64,000 nt of DNA from Streptomyces acidiscabies (GTDB lineage Bacteria > Actinomycetota > Actinomycetes > Streptomycetales > Streptomycetaceae), in the NCBI RefSeq assembly GCF_020010905.1, contig NZ_JAGJBY010000001.1, forward strand, positions 2,190,001-2,254,000. The letters are read 5' to 3'. The notes under the pieces are model-generated. The model had not been told where the DNA came from. It saw only the letters and a program-made list of their open reading frames with translations, and did not search any database. Position numbers and translations under genes: made by a program. Positions 24,926 through 33,112 of this stretch are shown in pieces (position 1 is the first letter of the stretch; each line of letters starts with the position of its first letter).

Positions 24926-27811
24926 ATGAGCGAGACGAACCCCGCAACCGCCGAGACGGTTGCGCCGCACCGCTACACGGCCGCGCTGGCGGCCGACATC
25001 GAGGCACGCTGGCAGGACTTCTGGGACGCGGAAGGCACGTACTCGGCGCCCAATCCCACGGGCGACCTGGCCGGTGACCCTTCGCTGGTCGCCCGGCCCA
25101 AGAAGTTCATCATGGACATGTTCCCGTACCCCTCCGGCGCGGGGCTGCACGTCGGCCACCCGCTGGGGTACATCGCCACCGACGTCTACGCCCGCTTCCA
25201 GCGCATGACCGGGCACAACGTCCTGCACACCCTGGGCTTCGACGCGTTCGGGCTGCCCGCCGAGCAGTACGCCGTGCAGACCGGCACGCACCCGCGCGTG
25301 TCCACCGAGGCCAACATGGAGAACATGAGGGCCCAGCTGCGGCGGCTGGGGCTGGGCCACGACAAGCGCCGGTCGTTCGCGACCATCGACCCCGAGTACT
25401 ACAAGTGGACCCAGTGGATCTTCGTCCAGATCTTCGAGTCCTGGTACGACGAGGAGGCGGGCAAGGCTCGGCCGATCACCGAGCTGGTCGCTCAGTTCGA
25501 GAGCGGTGAGCGGGCGGTTCCCGGGGGTGGGTCCTGGGGGGCGCTGAGCGCTGTCGAGCGGGCCGATCTGCTGGGGGAGTACCGGCTGGCCTATGCCTCC
25601 GAGGCGCCGGTCAACTGGTGTCCTGGGCTGGGGACCGTGCTGGCGAACGAGGAAGTCACCGCTGATGGGCGGTCGGAGCGCGGGAACTTCCCCGTGTTCA
25701 AGACCAAGCTGCGGCAGTGGAACATGCGGATCACTGCGTATGCCGATCGGCTGCTGGATGATCTGGATGAGCTGGACTGGCCCGAGGCGATCAAGCTGCA
25801 ACAGCGGAACTGGATCGGGCGCAGTGAAGGTGCCCGGGTCGACTTCGCCGTAGAGGGCGTTTCGGTGGAGTCCGATGATCGGATCACCGTATTCACCACC
25901 CGGCCCGACACCCTGTTCGGCGCGACCTACATGGTCCTGGCTCCCGAGCACCCCCTGGTCGAGAAGATCACCGGCGCCGCCTGGCCCGAGGGCACGCACG
26001 ACGTGTGGACCGGCGGGCACGCCACCCCCGTCGACGCCGTTGCCGCGTACCGCGCGCAGGCCGGGGCCAAGTCCGACGTCGAGCGGCAGGCCGAGGCCAA
26101 GGAGAAGACCGGCGTCTTCACCGGGGCGTACGCCGTCAACCCCGTCAACGGCGAGCGGGTGCCCGTCTTCATCGCCGACTACGTCCTGATGGGGTACGGC
26201 ACCGGCGCCATCATGGCCGTACCCGCCGGTGACCAGCGCGACTTCGAGTTCGCGCGCGCCTTCGAGCTGCCGGTCACCTGCATCGTCGAGCCGACCGACG
26301 GGCGCGGCACCGACACCGCGCTGTGGGAGGACGCCTTCTCCTCGTACGACGCGAAGATCGTCAACTCCGCCAACGGCGAGATCTCGCTGGACGGGCTGCC
26401 CGTCGCCGAGGCCAAGGCGCGGATCACCGAGTGGCTGGAGCGCAAGGGGATCGGGCGCGGGACCGTCAACTTCCGGCTGCGGGACTGGCTGTTCAGCCGT
26501 CAGCGGTACTGGGGCGAGCCCTTCCCGATCGTGTACGACGAGGACGGCGTCGCGCACGCGCTGCCCGAGTCGATGCTGCCGCTGGAGCTGCCCGAGGTCG
26601 ACGACTACTCGCCGCGTACGTTCGAGCCGGACGACGCGGACACCCGGCCCGAGCCGCCGCTGTCCCGCAAGCAGGACTGGGTCGACGTCACGCTGGATCT
26701 GGGCGACGGGCCCAAGCAGTACCGGCGTGAGACCAACACCATGCCCAACTGGGCCGGGTCCTGCTGGTACGAGCTGCGGTATCTGGACCCGCACAACTCC
26801 ACGCAGCTGGTCGATCCCTCGATCGAGCAGTACTGGATGGGGCCGCGTGCCGGTCAGCCGCACGGTGGCGTCGACCTGTACGTCGGTGGCGCCGAGCACG
26901 CCGTCCTGCACCTGCTGTACGCCCGGTTCTGGTCCAAGGTGCTGTTCGACCTGGGGCACGTCTCGTCCGCCGAGCCGTTCCACAAGCTGTTCAACCAGGG
27001 GATGATCCAGGCGTACGTCTACCGCGACGAGCGTGGGTTCCCGGTGCCGGCCGCCGAGGTCGAGGAGCGGGACGGTGCTTACTGGTACGCGGGCGAGAAG
27101 GTCTCCCGGCTGCTGGGGAAGATGGGCAAGTCCCTGAAGAACGCCGTCACTCCGGACGAGATCTGTGAGGAGTACGGGGCTGACACGCTGCGGCTGTACG
27201 AGATGGCCATGGGGCCGCTGGACGTCTCCCGGCCCTGGGACACGCGGGCCGTCGTCGGGCAGTTCCGGCTGTTGCAGCGGCTGTGGCGGAACGTCGTGGA
27301 CGAGGCTAGCGGTGCTGTGACCGTTGTCGACGCCGCTCCCGACGAGGCCACTCTGCGTGCCCTGCACAAGGCCATCGACGGGGTGCGTGGTGATCTGGAG
27401 GGGCTGCGGTTCAACACCGCCATTGCCAAGATCACCGAGCTGAACAACCATCTGACCAAGGTGGGGGGGCCTGTTTCCCGGTCTGTCGCCGAGGCGCTGG
27501 TGCTGCTGGTCGCTCCGCTGGCTCCGCATGTCGCCGAGGAGCTGTGGCGGAAGCTGGGGCACACGTCGTCCGTCGTCCATCAGGACCTGCCGGTCGCCGA
27601 TCCCGCGTACGTCGTCGATGAGACCGTCACCTGCGTCGTTCAGATCAAGGGGAAGGTCAAGGCTCGGCTGGAGGTGTCGCCGGGGATCTCCGAGGAGGAG
27701 TTGGAGAAGGTGGCGCTGGGGGATGAGGTTGTGGTCAAGGCGCTGGATGGGGCTGCTGTGCGGAAGGTGATCGTTCGGGCGCCGAAGTTGGTGAACATCG
27801 TTACTGGGTGA
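24926..27811 (+). CDS. leuS: leucyl-tRNA synthetase
   Basis: This 961-residue class I aminoacyl-tRNA synthetase charges tRNA-Leu. The HIGH-type motif is '[16 protein letters not shown]' (about 69-84) and the KMSKS-type motif reads 'KMGKSLKN' near residue 733. The long insert between them carries the CP1 editing domain with '[20 protein letters not shown]'. The ATG at 24926 follows TTTGAGGATC (ribosome binding site). The upstream leader peptide and terminator indicate control by charged leucyl-tRNA supply. The last stretch is followed by the hairpin at 27931. Confidence 0.97.
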   Translation: MSETNPATAETVAPHRYTAALAADIEARWQDFWDAEGTYSAPNPTGDLAGDPSLVARPKKFIMDMFPYPSGAGLHVGHPLGYIATDVYARFQRMTGHNVLHTLGFDAFGLPAEQYAVQTGTHPRVSTEANMENMRAQLRRLGLGHDKRRSFATIDPEYYKWTQWIFVQIFESWYDEEAGKARPITELVAQFESGERAVPGGGSWGALSAVERADLLGEYRLAYASEAPVNWCPGLGTVLANEEVTADGRSERGNFPVFKTKLRQWNMRITAYADRLLDDLDELDWPEAIKLQQRNWIGRSEGARVDFAVEGVSVESDDRITVFTTRPDTLFGATYMVLAPEHPLVEKITGAAWPEGTHDVWTGGHATPVDAVAAYRAQAGAKSDVERQAEAKEKTGVFTGAYAVNPVNGERVPVFIADYVLMGYGTGAIMAVPAGDQRDFEFARAFELPVTCIVEPTDGRGTDTALWEDAFSSYDAKIVNSANGEISLDGLPVAEAKARITEWLERKGIGRGTVNFRLRDWLFSRQRYWGEPFPIVYDEDGVAHALPESMLPLELPEVDDYSPRTFEPDDADTRPEPPLSRKQDWVDVTLDLGDGPKQYRRETNTMPNWAGSCWYELRYLDPHNSTQLVDPSIEQYWMGPRAGQPHGGVDLYVGGAEHAVLHLLYARFWSKVLFDLGHVSSAEPFHKLFNQGMIQAYVYRDERGFPVPAAEVEERDGAYWYAGEKVSRLLGKMGKSLKNAVTPDEICEEYGADTLRLYEMAMGPLDVSRPWDTRAVVGQFRLLQRLWRNVVDEASGAVTVVDAAPDEATLRALHKAIDGVRGDLEGLRFNTAIAKITELNNHLTKVGGPVSRSVAEALVLLVAPLAPHVAEELWRKLGHTSSVVHQDLPVADPAYVVDETVTCVVQIKGKVKARLEVSPGISEEELEKVALGDEVVVKALDGAAVRKVIVRAPKLVNIVTG

Positions 27812-27930
27812 GGTGGGGTGTTTGCGCGGGCGCGCTCTGTTCCGGCTGGGGTCGGGGTGGGGCGCGCTTTGCGTTGGGGGTGGTGGGTGGTTGGGGTTCT
27901 GGTGGATGGGTTTCTCGCGGATGCAGCAGC

Positions 27931-27958
27931 GCCCCGTCCGACGTTGGTCGAACGGGGC
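27931..27958. terminator. bidirectional terminator-like hairpin between leuS and the island
   Basis: GCCCCGTCCGAC pairs with GTCGAACGGGGC around a GTTG loop, with one mismatch. It lies between convergent genes (leuS plus, 27973 gene minus). No T-tract follows. Confidence 0.55.
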
Positions 27959-27972
27959 TCCGGGCTGATCTG

Positions 27973-28182
27973 TCAGGACGGGGTGTTGTGGATCACGTCG
28001 TCTGCCACGGGGCCCACGCCGACGATGACCACACAGTCGGGGCAGGCGTACAAGGTGACCCCGGGGCCGCTCACGCGCTCGATGTAGCGGCATGGGATCG
28101 CCGCAGCGCTCCACCGTTCACAGTGGCAGCACACTGCGCCGGAGCGGGCGGGGAGTTCGCCGGTCAGTGCGTCGCGGTTCAT
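27973..28182 (-). CDS. small zinc-ribbon-like hypothetical protein
   Basis: The 69-residue product has 'CCHCERW' (about 18-24) and 'YACPDCVVIV' (about 47-56), a C-x2-C pair repeated once, so it probably binds one zinc. The ATG at 28182 overlaps the stop of the upstream gene by 4 nt (ATGA), which sets the start. It is the second gene of a two-gene minus-strand unit divergent from a GntR regulator. I know this kind of small protein from Streptomyces accessory regions with GntR regulators; its function is unknown. Confidence 0.65.
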   Translation of the reverse strand: MNRDALTGELPARSGAVCCHCERWSAAAIPCRYIERVSGPGVTLYACPDCVVIVGVGPVADDVIHNTPS

Positions 28183-28526
28183 ACGTCCGCCCCGGCCGTG
28201 GCGAACGCGTCGGGGCCGAACGGGGCGTCGGGGTAGATGTACGGGTAGTCGATGCCCATCGTGGCGAGCGTGAGCGCGTGGCGCCGTTCCTGCTGTCGGT
28301 GGAGTTCGAGGGTGTCCGCGTCCTGTTGCCGGAACCGTGCGGCGGCTTCGGCTTTCGTGGCGCTGGTCCACGGGCGGGACCAGGGGGAGGCGGGGATGAC
28401 GTCCGGGGTGGCCTCGGTGATCTGCGGTTGCACCGTGAGGAATTCGGCGCTGTGACGCCCGGGGCGTCGGCGGGGGGTGAGGACGGCGAGCACCCAGGTG
28501 AGGGCGCGGGCGATAGCATCGCGCAT
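28179..28526 (-). CDS. hypothetical protein, divergent from GntR regulator
   Basis: This 115-residue protein has a short hydrophobic start ('IARALTWVLAVLT', about 4-16), a basic linker and a Gln/Arg-rich helical middle ('AAARFRQQDADTLELHRQQERRHA'). AGGAGCTGAC lies about 10 nt before the ATG at 28526. It is followed by the overlapping zinc-ribbon gene. The shared upstream region holds tandem repeats that look like operators of the divergent GntR regulator, so this small operon is probably its target. Function unrecognised. Confidence 0.6.
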   Translation of the reverse strand: MRDAIARALTWVLAVLTPRRRPGRHSAEFLTVQPQITEATPDVIPASPWSRPWTSATKAEAAARFRQQDADTLELHRQQERRHALTLATMGIDYPYIYPDAPFGPDAFATAGADV

Positions 28527-28628
28527 ACGTCAGTCAGCTCCTAGATAGCTGTCTCGGCGAGCCCCGGGCGGACCGCGTAGGACCGGTTCACTCGGGGCGT
28601 TTTCGTGTTCAAGGGTCACGCTAGACCA

Positions 28629-28660
28629 ACACGTCTAACTCATCTACACGCCTAACTCAT
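28629..28660. promoter_or_regulatory. two tandem 15-bp operator-like repeats
   Basis: ACACGTCTAACTCAT (28629-28643) and ACACGCCTAACTCAT (28646-28660) are direct repeats 17 bp apart differing at one base; a weaker third match begins near 28667. They sit in the 183-bp divergent gap between the 28526 gene and the GntR gene and probably bind the GntR regulator. Confidence 0.55.
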
Positions 28661-28697
28661 TTGCCTGTCTGAGTCGCCTGGGTTTTGGCCTGTTGTC

Positions 28698-28703
28698 TAC
28701 GCT
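28698..28703 (+). promoter_or_regulatory. -10 element of leaderless GntR gene promoter
   Basis: TACGCT ends 6 nt before the ATG at 28710. No ribosome binding site is present. It lies about 40 bp after the tandem repeats. Confidence 0.5.
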
Positions 28704-28709
28704 CGGCAC

Positions 28710-28982
28710 ATGCCTCGCCGCCCCGATCAGCCGTACACGCCGCGCGCCCCCTACATGGACGTGCTCGACGCGCTCACCGAAGAGATCAAGGGGAAGACGC
28801 CGGGCGAGCCGATCTCGTCCGAAGCGGAGCTGTGCGAGCGCCATGGAGTGGCGCGGGAGACCGCCCGGCGGGCAGTGCGCATCCTGCGGGAGCGGGGGCT
28901 CATCGAGACTCGTTGGGGCAAGGGGTCGTTCGTGGCCGGTCCCTCGGAGCCGACCGGCGAGGACGAGCGCCAGGGCGACTAG
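28710..28982 (+). CDS. GntR-family winged-helix regulator, DNA-binding domain only
   Basis: This 90-residue protein consists almost entirely of a GntR winged helix: 'YMDVLDALTEEIKGKTPGEPISSEAELCERHGVARETARRAVRILRERGLIETRWGKGSFV' style sequence spans residues 14-75. There is no ligand-binding domain, so it is a compact single-domain repressor as found in Streptomyces mobile elements. It is probably leaderless. Its stop shares the CTAG tetranucleotide with the stop of the convergent gene at 28979. The tandem repeats upstream are its likely binding sites. Confidence 0.8.
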   Translation: MPRRPDQPYTPRAPYMDVLDALTEEIKGKTPGEPISSEAELCERHGVARETARRAVRILRERGLIETRWGKGSFVAGPSEPTGEDERQGD

Positions 28983-29431
28983 TCCTCGGGTCGGTCATGG
29001 TCGTCGAGCCCGATCAATCTCCGGTAGTCGGCTGGGGTGAGACGCGCGAGTGCGCTTTTTAAGGGGTCTGTCACGTCCCAGCTGTGGCCTGTGGGGTGGT
29101 CTGCGAACAGCGCGCATTCGGTGTCGCCGTCTCGGGAGTCCTCGGGAGCCTTGGCGGGACAGAACGGCAAGAGCTCGAACCGGTGTATGACGCCTGCGTC
29201 GACTTGCACCCAGCGCACCCACAGCGCCGTCTCCTGCGGGGGTTTGAGAACCCACAGCACAGAGCCGTGCCCTGTCACCTCGTCGTGCTCCCCCAGGTCA
29301 CACAGCGAGAAATCCGGGAACTCCGCGAGTATGTCCCCGATCTCGTCATCGGGTATGTCCGTCATCCTCACGACGGCGGCCATCCCCTGGCCTTGCGGGA
29401 CCGGGGTGAAGGCAGTGCATTGCAGCGGCAT
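28979..29431 (-). CDS. hypothetical protein, last gene of the island's minus-strand run, TTA-containing
   Basis: The 150-residue soluble protein has an acidic N-terminal part ('DIPDDEIGDILAEFPDFSLCDLGEHDEV'), Trp-rich strands ('LWVRWVQVDAGVIHRFEL') and a C-terminal helical end 'LTPADYRRLIGLDDHD'. A leucine codon at 29060-29062 is TTA (bldA type). Starts at 29431, 29383 (behind CAGGGG) or 29365 are all possible; 29383 has the best ribosome binding site. It follows the methyltransferase gene after 237 bp and may not be part of that operon. No family recognised. Confidence 0.55.
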   Translation of the reverse strand: MPLQCTAFTPVPQGQGMAAVVRMTDIPDDEIGDILAEFPDFSLCDLGEHDEVTGHGSVLWVLKPPQETALWVRWVQVDAGVIHRFELLPFCPAKAPEDSRDGDTECALFADHPTGHSWDVTDPLKSALARLTPADYRRLIGLDDHDRPED

Positions 29432-29668
29432 CGCCGGACGTCATCCTTGAGTGTGGGAGAGGGGAAGAAGCCTCGCCCGCGCGCCACGGGGCACACAGGC
29501 GGGGCGGGGTGTGGCGCTCTCACCGCTCGGGGCGAAGCGGCACCCTGCACAGGGGGCGGACCGGTCCGGCGCCGGGGCGTGTCTCCGCGTACCGTGCTCG
29601 GCGCCGGCCGGTCAGGGGCGCCACGGGTCCGGTGCGGCGGACGACGGGACTCGTCCTCCGTACCGGGG

Positions 29669-30814
29669 CTATTGCTCGCCGATGGACGCGCTCCAGCGTC
29701 CGCGCGACAGATGACACACTCCGTCGGGCGTGATGCGGACGTTCGCGCCGAGCAGAGGCAACGAGCCCTCGGTGTTGAGGCGGTCGCGGATGCGTTCGAG
29801 GGCATCCCACAGGCGCTGCGGGCCGCCCTGGTGGACTTCCGGGGGGTCGTCGAGCCGTTCGGCGGACGCGCGTGCCCAAGAACCGTCCGGGTGGATCAGA
29901 CAGGCCGTACGGCTTTCCCCCTCGGACCGGTAGTCGATCTCCACACCGGGCGTGGTGACTTCGAGCATGGAACGCAGTTCCCACGCGTTCTCGATGTCCA
30001 CCACGGGATAGCGACCACTGCTGCGGTGTTCTCCTTCCGCGTTGTGGGCGAGGGTGAACAACTCGGTTCGGGCAGGCGGGAAGTCGCTGCCGGAGCGGGT
30101 GAGCATGAAGCCGGCCATGTCCCGTTCTACCCGTCCCACGACGTCCCCTGACTGGTCCTTCCAGCCGGTGACGAGCAGGCAGGTACGGGCGAGCGTCGTC
30201 ACGAGGCGCCCGCCAGGTTCCAGTGCCCCGACCACGGCCCGGAGTCCGGGACCGGGGGAGAGCGCGACGGTAGCCACGATCCGGTCGTACGTGCCCGGTA
30301 CCCACTCGGTGGCGTCGGCTGTGACCATCTTCGGTTGGTAGCCCATGCGGGCGAGCCGCTCCCCAGCCGCACTGACCAAGTAAGGGTCCACATCCAGGCT
30401 GGTCACGCAGTGATCCCCGAGCCGGTGACAGGCATACGCGGCGAGCCCACCAGCCCCCGTCCCGAGATCCAGCAGCGACAGCCCGTCCCCGAGGCGTCCG
30501 TGCCGCAGCATCCGCACCACCAGGGTCGGCAGCGTGGCGGACGATGTGGGCCACCCCTGCGGCCGGTCGTCGGGGCTCGCCCGGTCCGCATGCAGCGGGC
30601 CGACCCGGGTGACCAACGAGCGGTCCGCATACGCGGCGCGCATCCATGCCTCAGGAGCGGACGGCCCGTCACGGAGTTGCCACTTCCCGCCGGTGTGCTC
30701 CCACCAGCGGGGGACGAGTTCGTGACGGGGGATGTGTGCCACTGCGCCGACCCAGCGGGAATCGGGATCGGTGACGCGTGACGCTAGCCGTGACGCGTGC
30801 TCTTCCCAGTCCAT
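29669..30814 (-). CDS. PIMT-like (protein-L-isoaspartyl) methyltransferase with extra C-terminal domain
   Basis: This 381-residue SAM methyltransferase has an N-terminal 'VAHIPRHELVPRWW' substrate segment as in protein isoaspartyl methyltransferases, a motif I 'LLDLGTGAGGLAAYACHRLG' (about 110-130), 'VTSLDVDPYLVSAA' (motif II) and a GG-containing 'LEPGGRLVTTL'. About 170 further residues follow, much longer than housekeeping PIMT. Such extended PIMT homologues act in RiPP pathways, methylating Asp to give aspartimide. The ATG at 30814 follows AAAGGA and lies 26 nt after the radical SAM gene, so the two are co-transcribed. A role on the small peptide at 31799 is inferred. Confidence 0.75.
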   Translation of the reverse strand: MDWEEHASRLASRVTDPDSRWVGAVAHIPRHELVPRWWEHTGGKWQLRDGPSAPEAWMRAAYADRSLVTRVGPLHADRASPDDRPQGWPTSSATLPTLVVRMLRHGRLGDGLSLLDLGTGAGGLAAYACHRLGDHCVTSLDVDPYLVSAAGERLARMGYQPKMVTADATEWVPGTYDRIVATVALSPGPGLRAVVGALEPGGRLVTTLARTCLLVTGWKDQSGDVVGRVERDMAGFMLTRSGSDFPPARTELFTLAHNAEGEHRSSGRYPVVDIENAWELRSMLEVTTPGVEIDYRSEGESRTACLIHPDGSWARASAERLDDPPEVHQGGPQRLWDALERIRDRLNTEGSLPLLGANVRITPDGVCHLSRGRWSASIGEQ

Positions 30815-30840
30815 CGAAGTCCTTTCAGCGGTCCTGCCGG

Positions 30841-31701
30841 TCACTGCGGGTCGCACGAAGGGGTGCTGGCGGGGTCACAGTCGTCGGAGTCGTTCGGCTG
30901 GCATGCGGCACGGGGCGCCGGAATGAGTGCCGCCAGGTCACTCCAAGCCTTTCCGCCCAGCAGATCGGCGAGCCGAGTTTCCCGGACGTTGCCCACCGGG
31001 AAGTCGCGCGACAGCACGCATCCGGCAAGGGCCCCGTTCGGGAGAACGGCGGCGCGTCCTCGGGTGCACTTGCCGCACAGCTCGTCCAGCGACGGTGCGG
31101 TGCCGGGAAGTGCGGCACGGCCCACGGCGCGAACCCGGTCCGTTTTGATGTGCTCCACACCCATGGACTTCAGTTCCGCGACGGCCTCAGTGACGCGCTG
31201 CCCCGGAAGGATGTCCACGATTCCCGCCCGGAGCGTGATTCCCCGGGTGACGGCTTCCCGGATGTTGCACCGAGTACGGGCGTAACTCCCCTTGCGACCG
31301 GTGACCTTGTCGTGTTCGGCGGGGTCGTCACTGTAGTAGCTCGTCGCCAGAGTCACGCCGTCCCGCTCGAACAACTCCCACCAGTCCGGGGCGACATGGA
31401 ACAGGTTCGAGTACACCTCCACCCGAAGCCCCAAGGAGAGACCGAGTTCCGTGAACTCCCGCCACTGCGGGTGAACGGTCGGCTCTCCCCCAATGAGCTG
31501 AATGGTTTCGATGCCGAGCGCGGCGGCGTCGACGATCACCGCACGCCAGTCCTCGGGGGTCATCGTGCCGTGCGTGGCCTGCGGGCCGGACTCCGACAAG
31601 CAGTGCGTGCACGTGAGTTGGCACTTCCCGGTAATCTCTAGTTCCAGCGACCGGATGGCGGGCAGCGAGGGTACGGCGGGCGGCTCGATGAGCGTGGTCA
31701 T
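30841..31701 (-). CDS. radical SAM enzyme with SPASM/twitch-like Cys-rich C-terminus
   Basis: The 286-residue protein begins behind AAGGGG at the ATG at 31701. 'ITGKCQLTCTHCLSESG' (about 23-39) holds the CxxxCxxC motif for the SAM-cleaving 4Fe-4S cluster, and 'IQLIGGEPTVHP' matches the GGEP strand. The C-terminal part has 'CGKCTRGRAAVLPNGALAGC' (SPASM/twitch-type cluster ligands) and ends with three more cysteines. This is the layout of radical SAM enzymes that modify ribosomal peptides (thioether, C-C or epimerisation chemistry). The partner peptide gene lies 97 bp upstream behind a strong hairpin and the PIMT-like gene 26 bp downstream. Chemistry is unknown. Confidence 0.8.
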   Translation of the reverse strand: MTTLIEPPAVPSLPAIRSLELEITGKCQLTCTHCLSESGPQATHGTMTPEDWRAVIVDAAALGIETIQLIGGEPTVHPQWREFTELGLSLGLRVEVYSNLFHVAPDWWELFERDGVTLATSYYSDDPAEHDKVTGRKGSYARTRCNIREAVTRGITLRAGIVDILPGQRVTEAVAELKSMGVEHIKTDRVRAVGRAALPGTAPSLDELCGKCTRGRAAVLPNGALAGCVLSRDFPVGNVRETRLADLLGGKAWSDLAALIPAPRAACQPNDSDDCDPASTPSCDPQ

Positions 31702-31741
31702 GGTTCCCCTTCCCTTGCCTTGGTCCGTGGCGGTGCGACCT

Positions 31742-31781
31742 GTCCGGCTGCCTCGCTTCACGGGATGCGTGGCAGCCGGAC
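31742..31781 (-). terminator. hairpin between candidate precursor peptide and radical SAM gene
   Basis: This is a perfect 11-bp inverted repeat, GTCCGGCTGCC / GGCAGCCGGAC, with an 18-nt loop. No T-tract follows on the minus strand. Such an element after a short precursor gene commonly trims read-through so that peptide exceeds enzyme; here that is an inference. Confidence 0.5.
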
Positions 31782-31798
31782 GGGAGTGCATGCGGTTG

Positions 31799-31894
31799 TC
31801 AGACGGCGGGTTCGCCGCGCGTGAGGATCGGGGCGTGGGGGTCCGCCTCTATCGTGATTGCCGCGCGGGTAACGACGCTTCTCGCCTTGCTCAT
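31799..31894 (-). CDS. 31-residue peptide, candidate RiPP precursor
   Basis: The ATG at 31894 is preceded by AGGGAG 8 nt upstream, a strong ribosome binding site, and the frame ends at a TGA after 31 codons. The product begins MSKARSVVTR, continues AAITIEADPHAPILTR and ends GEPAV; it has no cysteine. It contains one Asp (in EADPH), the only possible PIMT target, with two Pro just after it. Position (upstream of radical SAM and PIMT-like genes, with an intervening hairpin) and size fit a precursor peptide. No homologue is known to me; an unmodified regulatory mini-protein is the alternative. Confidence 0.5.
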   Translation of the reverse strand: MSKARSVVTRAAITIEADPHAPILTRGEPAV

Positions 31895-31973
31895 GTGTTG
31901 TGCTCCCTGTGCCCTTGCGATGTGGCCCCGGTCTGCCGTCAGGCGCTATGCAGAAAGCCGACCAGGGTTGGTC

Positions 31974-32014
31974 CCGCCCCCTGCCCCAGAGCGCATTCAT
32001 GTGGCAGGGGGCGG
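31974..32014 (-). terminator. 12-bp hairpin after the HTH mini-gene
   Basis: CCGCCCCCTGCC / GGCAGGGGGCGG is a perfect 12-bp inverted repeat with a 17-nt loop directly after the stop of the gene at 32020 and upstream of the peptide gene. No T-tract is present. Confidence 0.5.
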
Positions 32015-32019
32015 CGTCT

Positions 32020-32247
32020 TCAGTGCGACCAGCCACCGGCGCCGTTCACGCGTCCGGCAGCCGACGAGTCACGGACCTCAACGCCCCACGTCCGCAACTG
32101 ATGGGTGATCCACGACGACCTCACCCGGAACTTGCGGGACAGAGCAGCGGCGGACTCCCCGCGCTTGTAGCGCTCGATCACCGATTCACGCTGCTCGATG
32201 AACTCCGCTTCCGCAGCGCGGACTTCCTCAGGCGTACGACGGGGCAC
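32020..32247 (-). CDS. small helix-turn-helix protein
   Basis: The 75-residue basic product starts at a GTG at 32247 behind GGAGG. The segment 'VIERYKRGESAAALSRKFRVRSSWITHQLRTWGV' (about 23-56) is a homeodomain-like helix-turn-helix as in resolvase/transposase tails and small regulators; 'ALSRKFRVRSSWITHQL' would contact DNA. It precedes the candidate precursor peptide and is separated from it by a 12-bp hairpin, so it may regulate the cluster. A transposase remnant is the alternative, but no other transposase sequence is present. Confidence 0.65.
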   Translation of the reverse strand: MPRRTPEEVRAAEAEFIEQRESVIERYKRGESAAALSRKFRVRSSWITHQLRTWGVEVRDSSAAGRVNGAGGWSH

Positions 32248-32269
32248 GGCGCCTCCTTCGGTGTTTCGG

Positions 32270-32333
32270 CCCGCCCTGGTCGGAAGGGGAAGAATCGTGC
32301 CGCCGTCGGTACGACTCTTGCGACCAGGGCGGG
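32270..32333 (-). terminator. nested 13-bp hairpin between small genes
   Basis: CCCGCCCTGGTCG (32270-32282) pairs perfectly with CGACCAGGGCGGG (32321-32333); the loop contains a second hairpin TCGT-CCG / CGG-ACGA at about 32295-32314. It lies downstream of the 32404 gene and upstream of the HTH gene, as terminator or processing site. Confidence 0.5.
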
Positions 32334-32403
32334 GGCTCGGGGTGGAGACTGCTCACCGGCGCGTGTATCGGCAGCGCGGACAGCAGGAACCGGCACTGCG
32401 CGT

Positions 32404-32751
32404 CTACGTCTCCACCACGGCCGTGAGCGGATTCCCTTCCCGCAGATGCCGTTGCGCCTCGCGGTGCGGTACGAAATACGCGGCCCACGCCCGGAGTTCG
32501 CCGGCGGGGTCACAGTCGGACACACACGCGCGGAACGCCCGGGGGGGAGCCCAGCCAACCGATGACGGGTCGGGGTCCACACGATGAGCGAGATACAGGG
32601 CCTGGTGACGGAGCCAGCGCAGCGCGAGGACCGGCGAGATCGTCTGGAAGGCGTCGAAGATGTACGCCGCCTCGCGGCCAGTGCCCTGCACACGGCCTTC
32701 GGCACGCACCGCGCACAAGTACCCGACCAGCAAAGGAAGTTGAGACGTCAC
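32404..32751 (-). CDS. hypothetical protein of the accessory run
   Basis: This 115-residue protein starts at a GTG at 32751 that overlaps the upstream gene's stop by 4 nt. It is helical, with 'TGREAAYIFDAFQTISPVLALRWLRHQALYLAHRVD' (about 20-55), one Cys pair ('CVSDC') and a basic C-terminus 'PHREAQRHLREGNPL'. No motif or membrane segment was recognised. I recall paired genes of this sort as common in Streptomyces next to XRE/DUF397 regulators, but no function is known. Confidence 0.6.
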   Translation of the reverse strand: MTSQLPLLVGYLCAVRAEGRVQGTGREAAYIFDAFQTISPVLALRWLRHQALYLAHRVDPDPSSVGWAPPRAFRACVSDCDPAGELRAWAAYFVPHREAQRHLREGNPLTAVVET

Positions 32752-33005
32752 GTCAACTCCCTCCGCCACGCGGTCCGTTCGTTCGCGAGGGCAACTTTCG
32801 CGCGGAGCCGCCAGTCCGGGGGCACCGGCTCGGCTTCGCCGGGCTTCACCGTCCACTCGGTTCCGCCCTTGAGGGGCCGCAACCACCACTGGCCGTGTGC
32901 CTCGCCGCGAAACTCTCCGACGCGGTCGTGCTCGTCGATCATGATCGTGCCGACAGTCGGAACGGGTGGGGGGTTCCGCGCCGCAGACAGGGTCTTGCCG
33001 GACAC
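32748..33005 (-). CDS. hypothetical protein, first gene of the accessory minus-strand run
   Basis: The 85-residue product starts at a GTG at 33005 behind AAAGGAG with 5-nt spacing, preferred over an ATG at 33032 that has no such site. It has 'VGTIMIDEHDRVGEFRGEAHGQWWLRPLKGGTEWTV', an SH3-like beta-rich stretch, and a charged C-terminal helix. It overlaps the next gene by 4 nt. It is divergent from the XRE regulator across 107 bp containing a palindrome, so that regulator probably controls it. Function unknown. Confidence 0.6.
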   Translation of the reverse strand: MSGKTLSAARNPPPVPTVGTIMIDEHDRVGEFRGEAHGQWWLRPLKGGTEWTVKPGEAEPVPPDWRLRAKVALANERTAWRRELT

Positions 33006-33072
33006 GGCCGCTCCTTTCCGTAGTGGTTTCACTACCGGGGCGGTTCAGCGTGGCCTAGAGTCGGGAAGTCTT

Positions 33073-33088
33073 CAACTTGCAGAAGTTG
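33073..33088. promoter_or_regulatory. palindrome in the divergent XRE promoter region
   Basis: CAACTT-GCAG-AAGTTG is a perfect 6-bp inverted repeat with a 4-bp spacer, 25 bp before the XRE start codon and between divergent genes. It is a likely binding site for the XRE regulator. Confidence 0.45.
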
Positions 33089-33112
33089 GCTAGATAGTTG
33101 GACGGTGACCCG

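Noticed and set aside
27100..27150. Apparent loss of the KMSKS motif in leuS (reads KMGKS)
   Set aside because: The KMGKS form with intact surrounding residues is, as I recall, normal in actinobacterial leucyl-tRNA synthetases; it is not a defect.
27818..28087. An 89-codon plus-strand frame just after leuS
   Set aside because: It crosses the hairpin at 27931 and is antisense to the zinc-ribbon gene, which has a better start (4-nt overlap) and a Cys pattern.
24791..28114. A 1107-codon open frame on the minus strand across leuS
   Set aside because: It is the mirror image of leuS codon bias, with no recognisable domain and no ribosome binding site.
29451..29714. Plus-strand frame in the 237-bp gap between the 28979 and 29669 genes
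   Set aside because: It overlaps the methyltransferase end antisense and has no recognisable sequence or start signal.
31758..32036. A longer 92-codon frame overlapping the 31-residue peptide
   Set aside because: It has no ribosome binding site, is Arg/Pro-rich, runs through the 12-bp hairpin and overlaps the stronger peptide frame.
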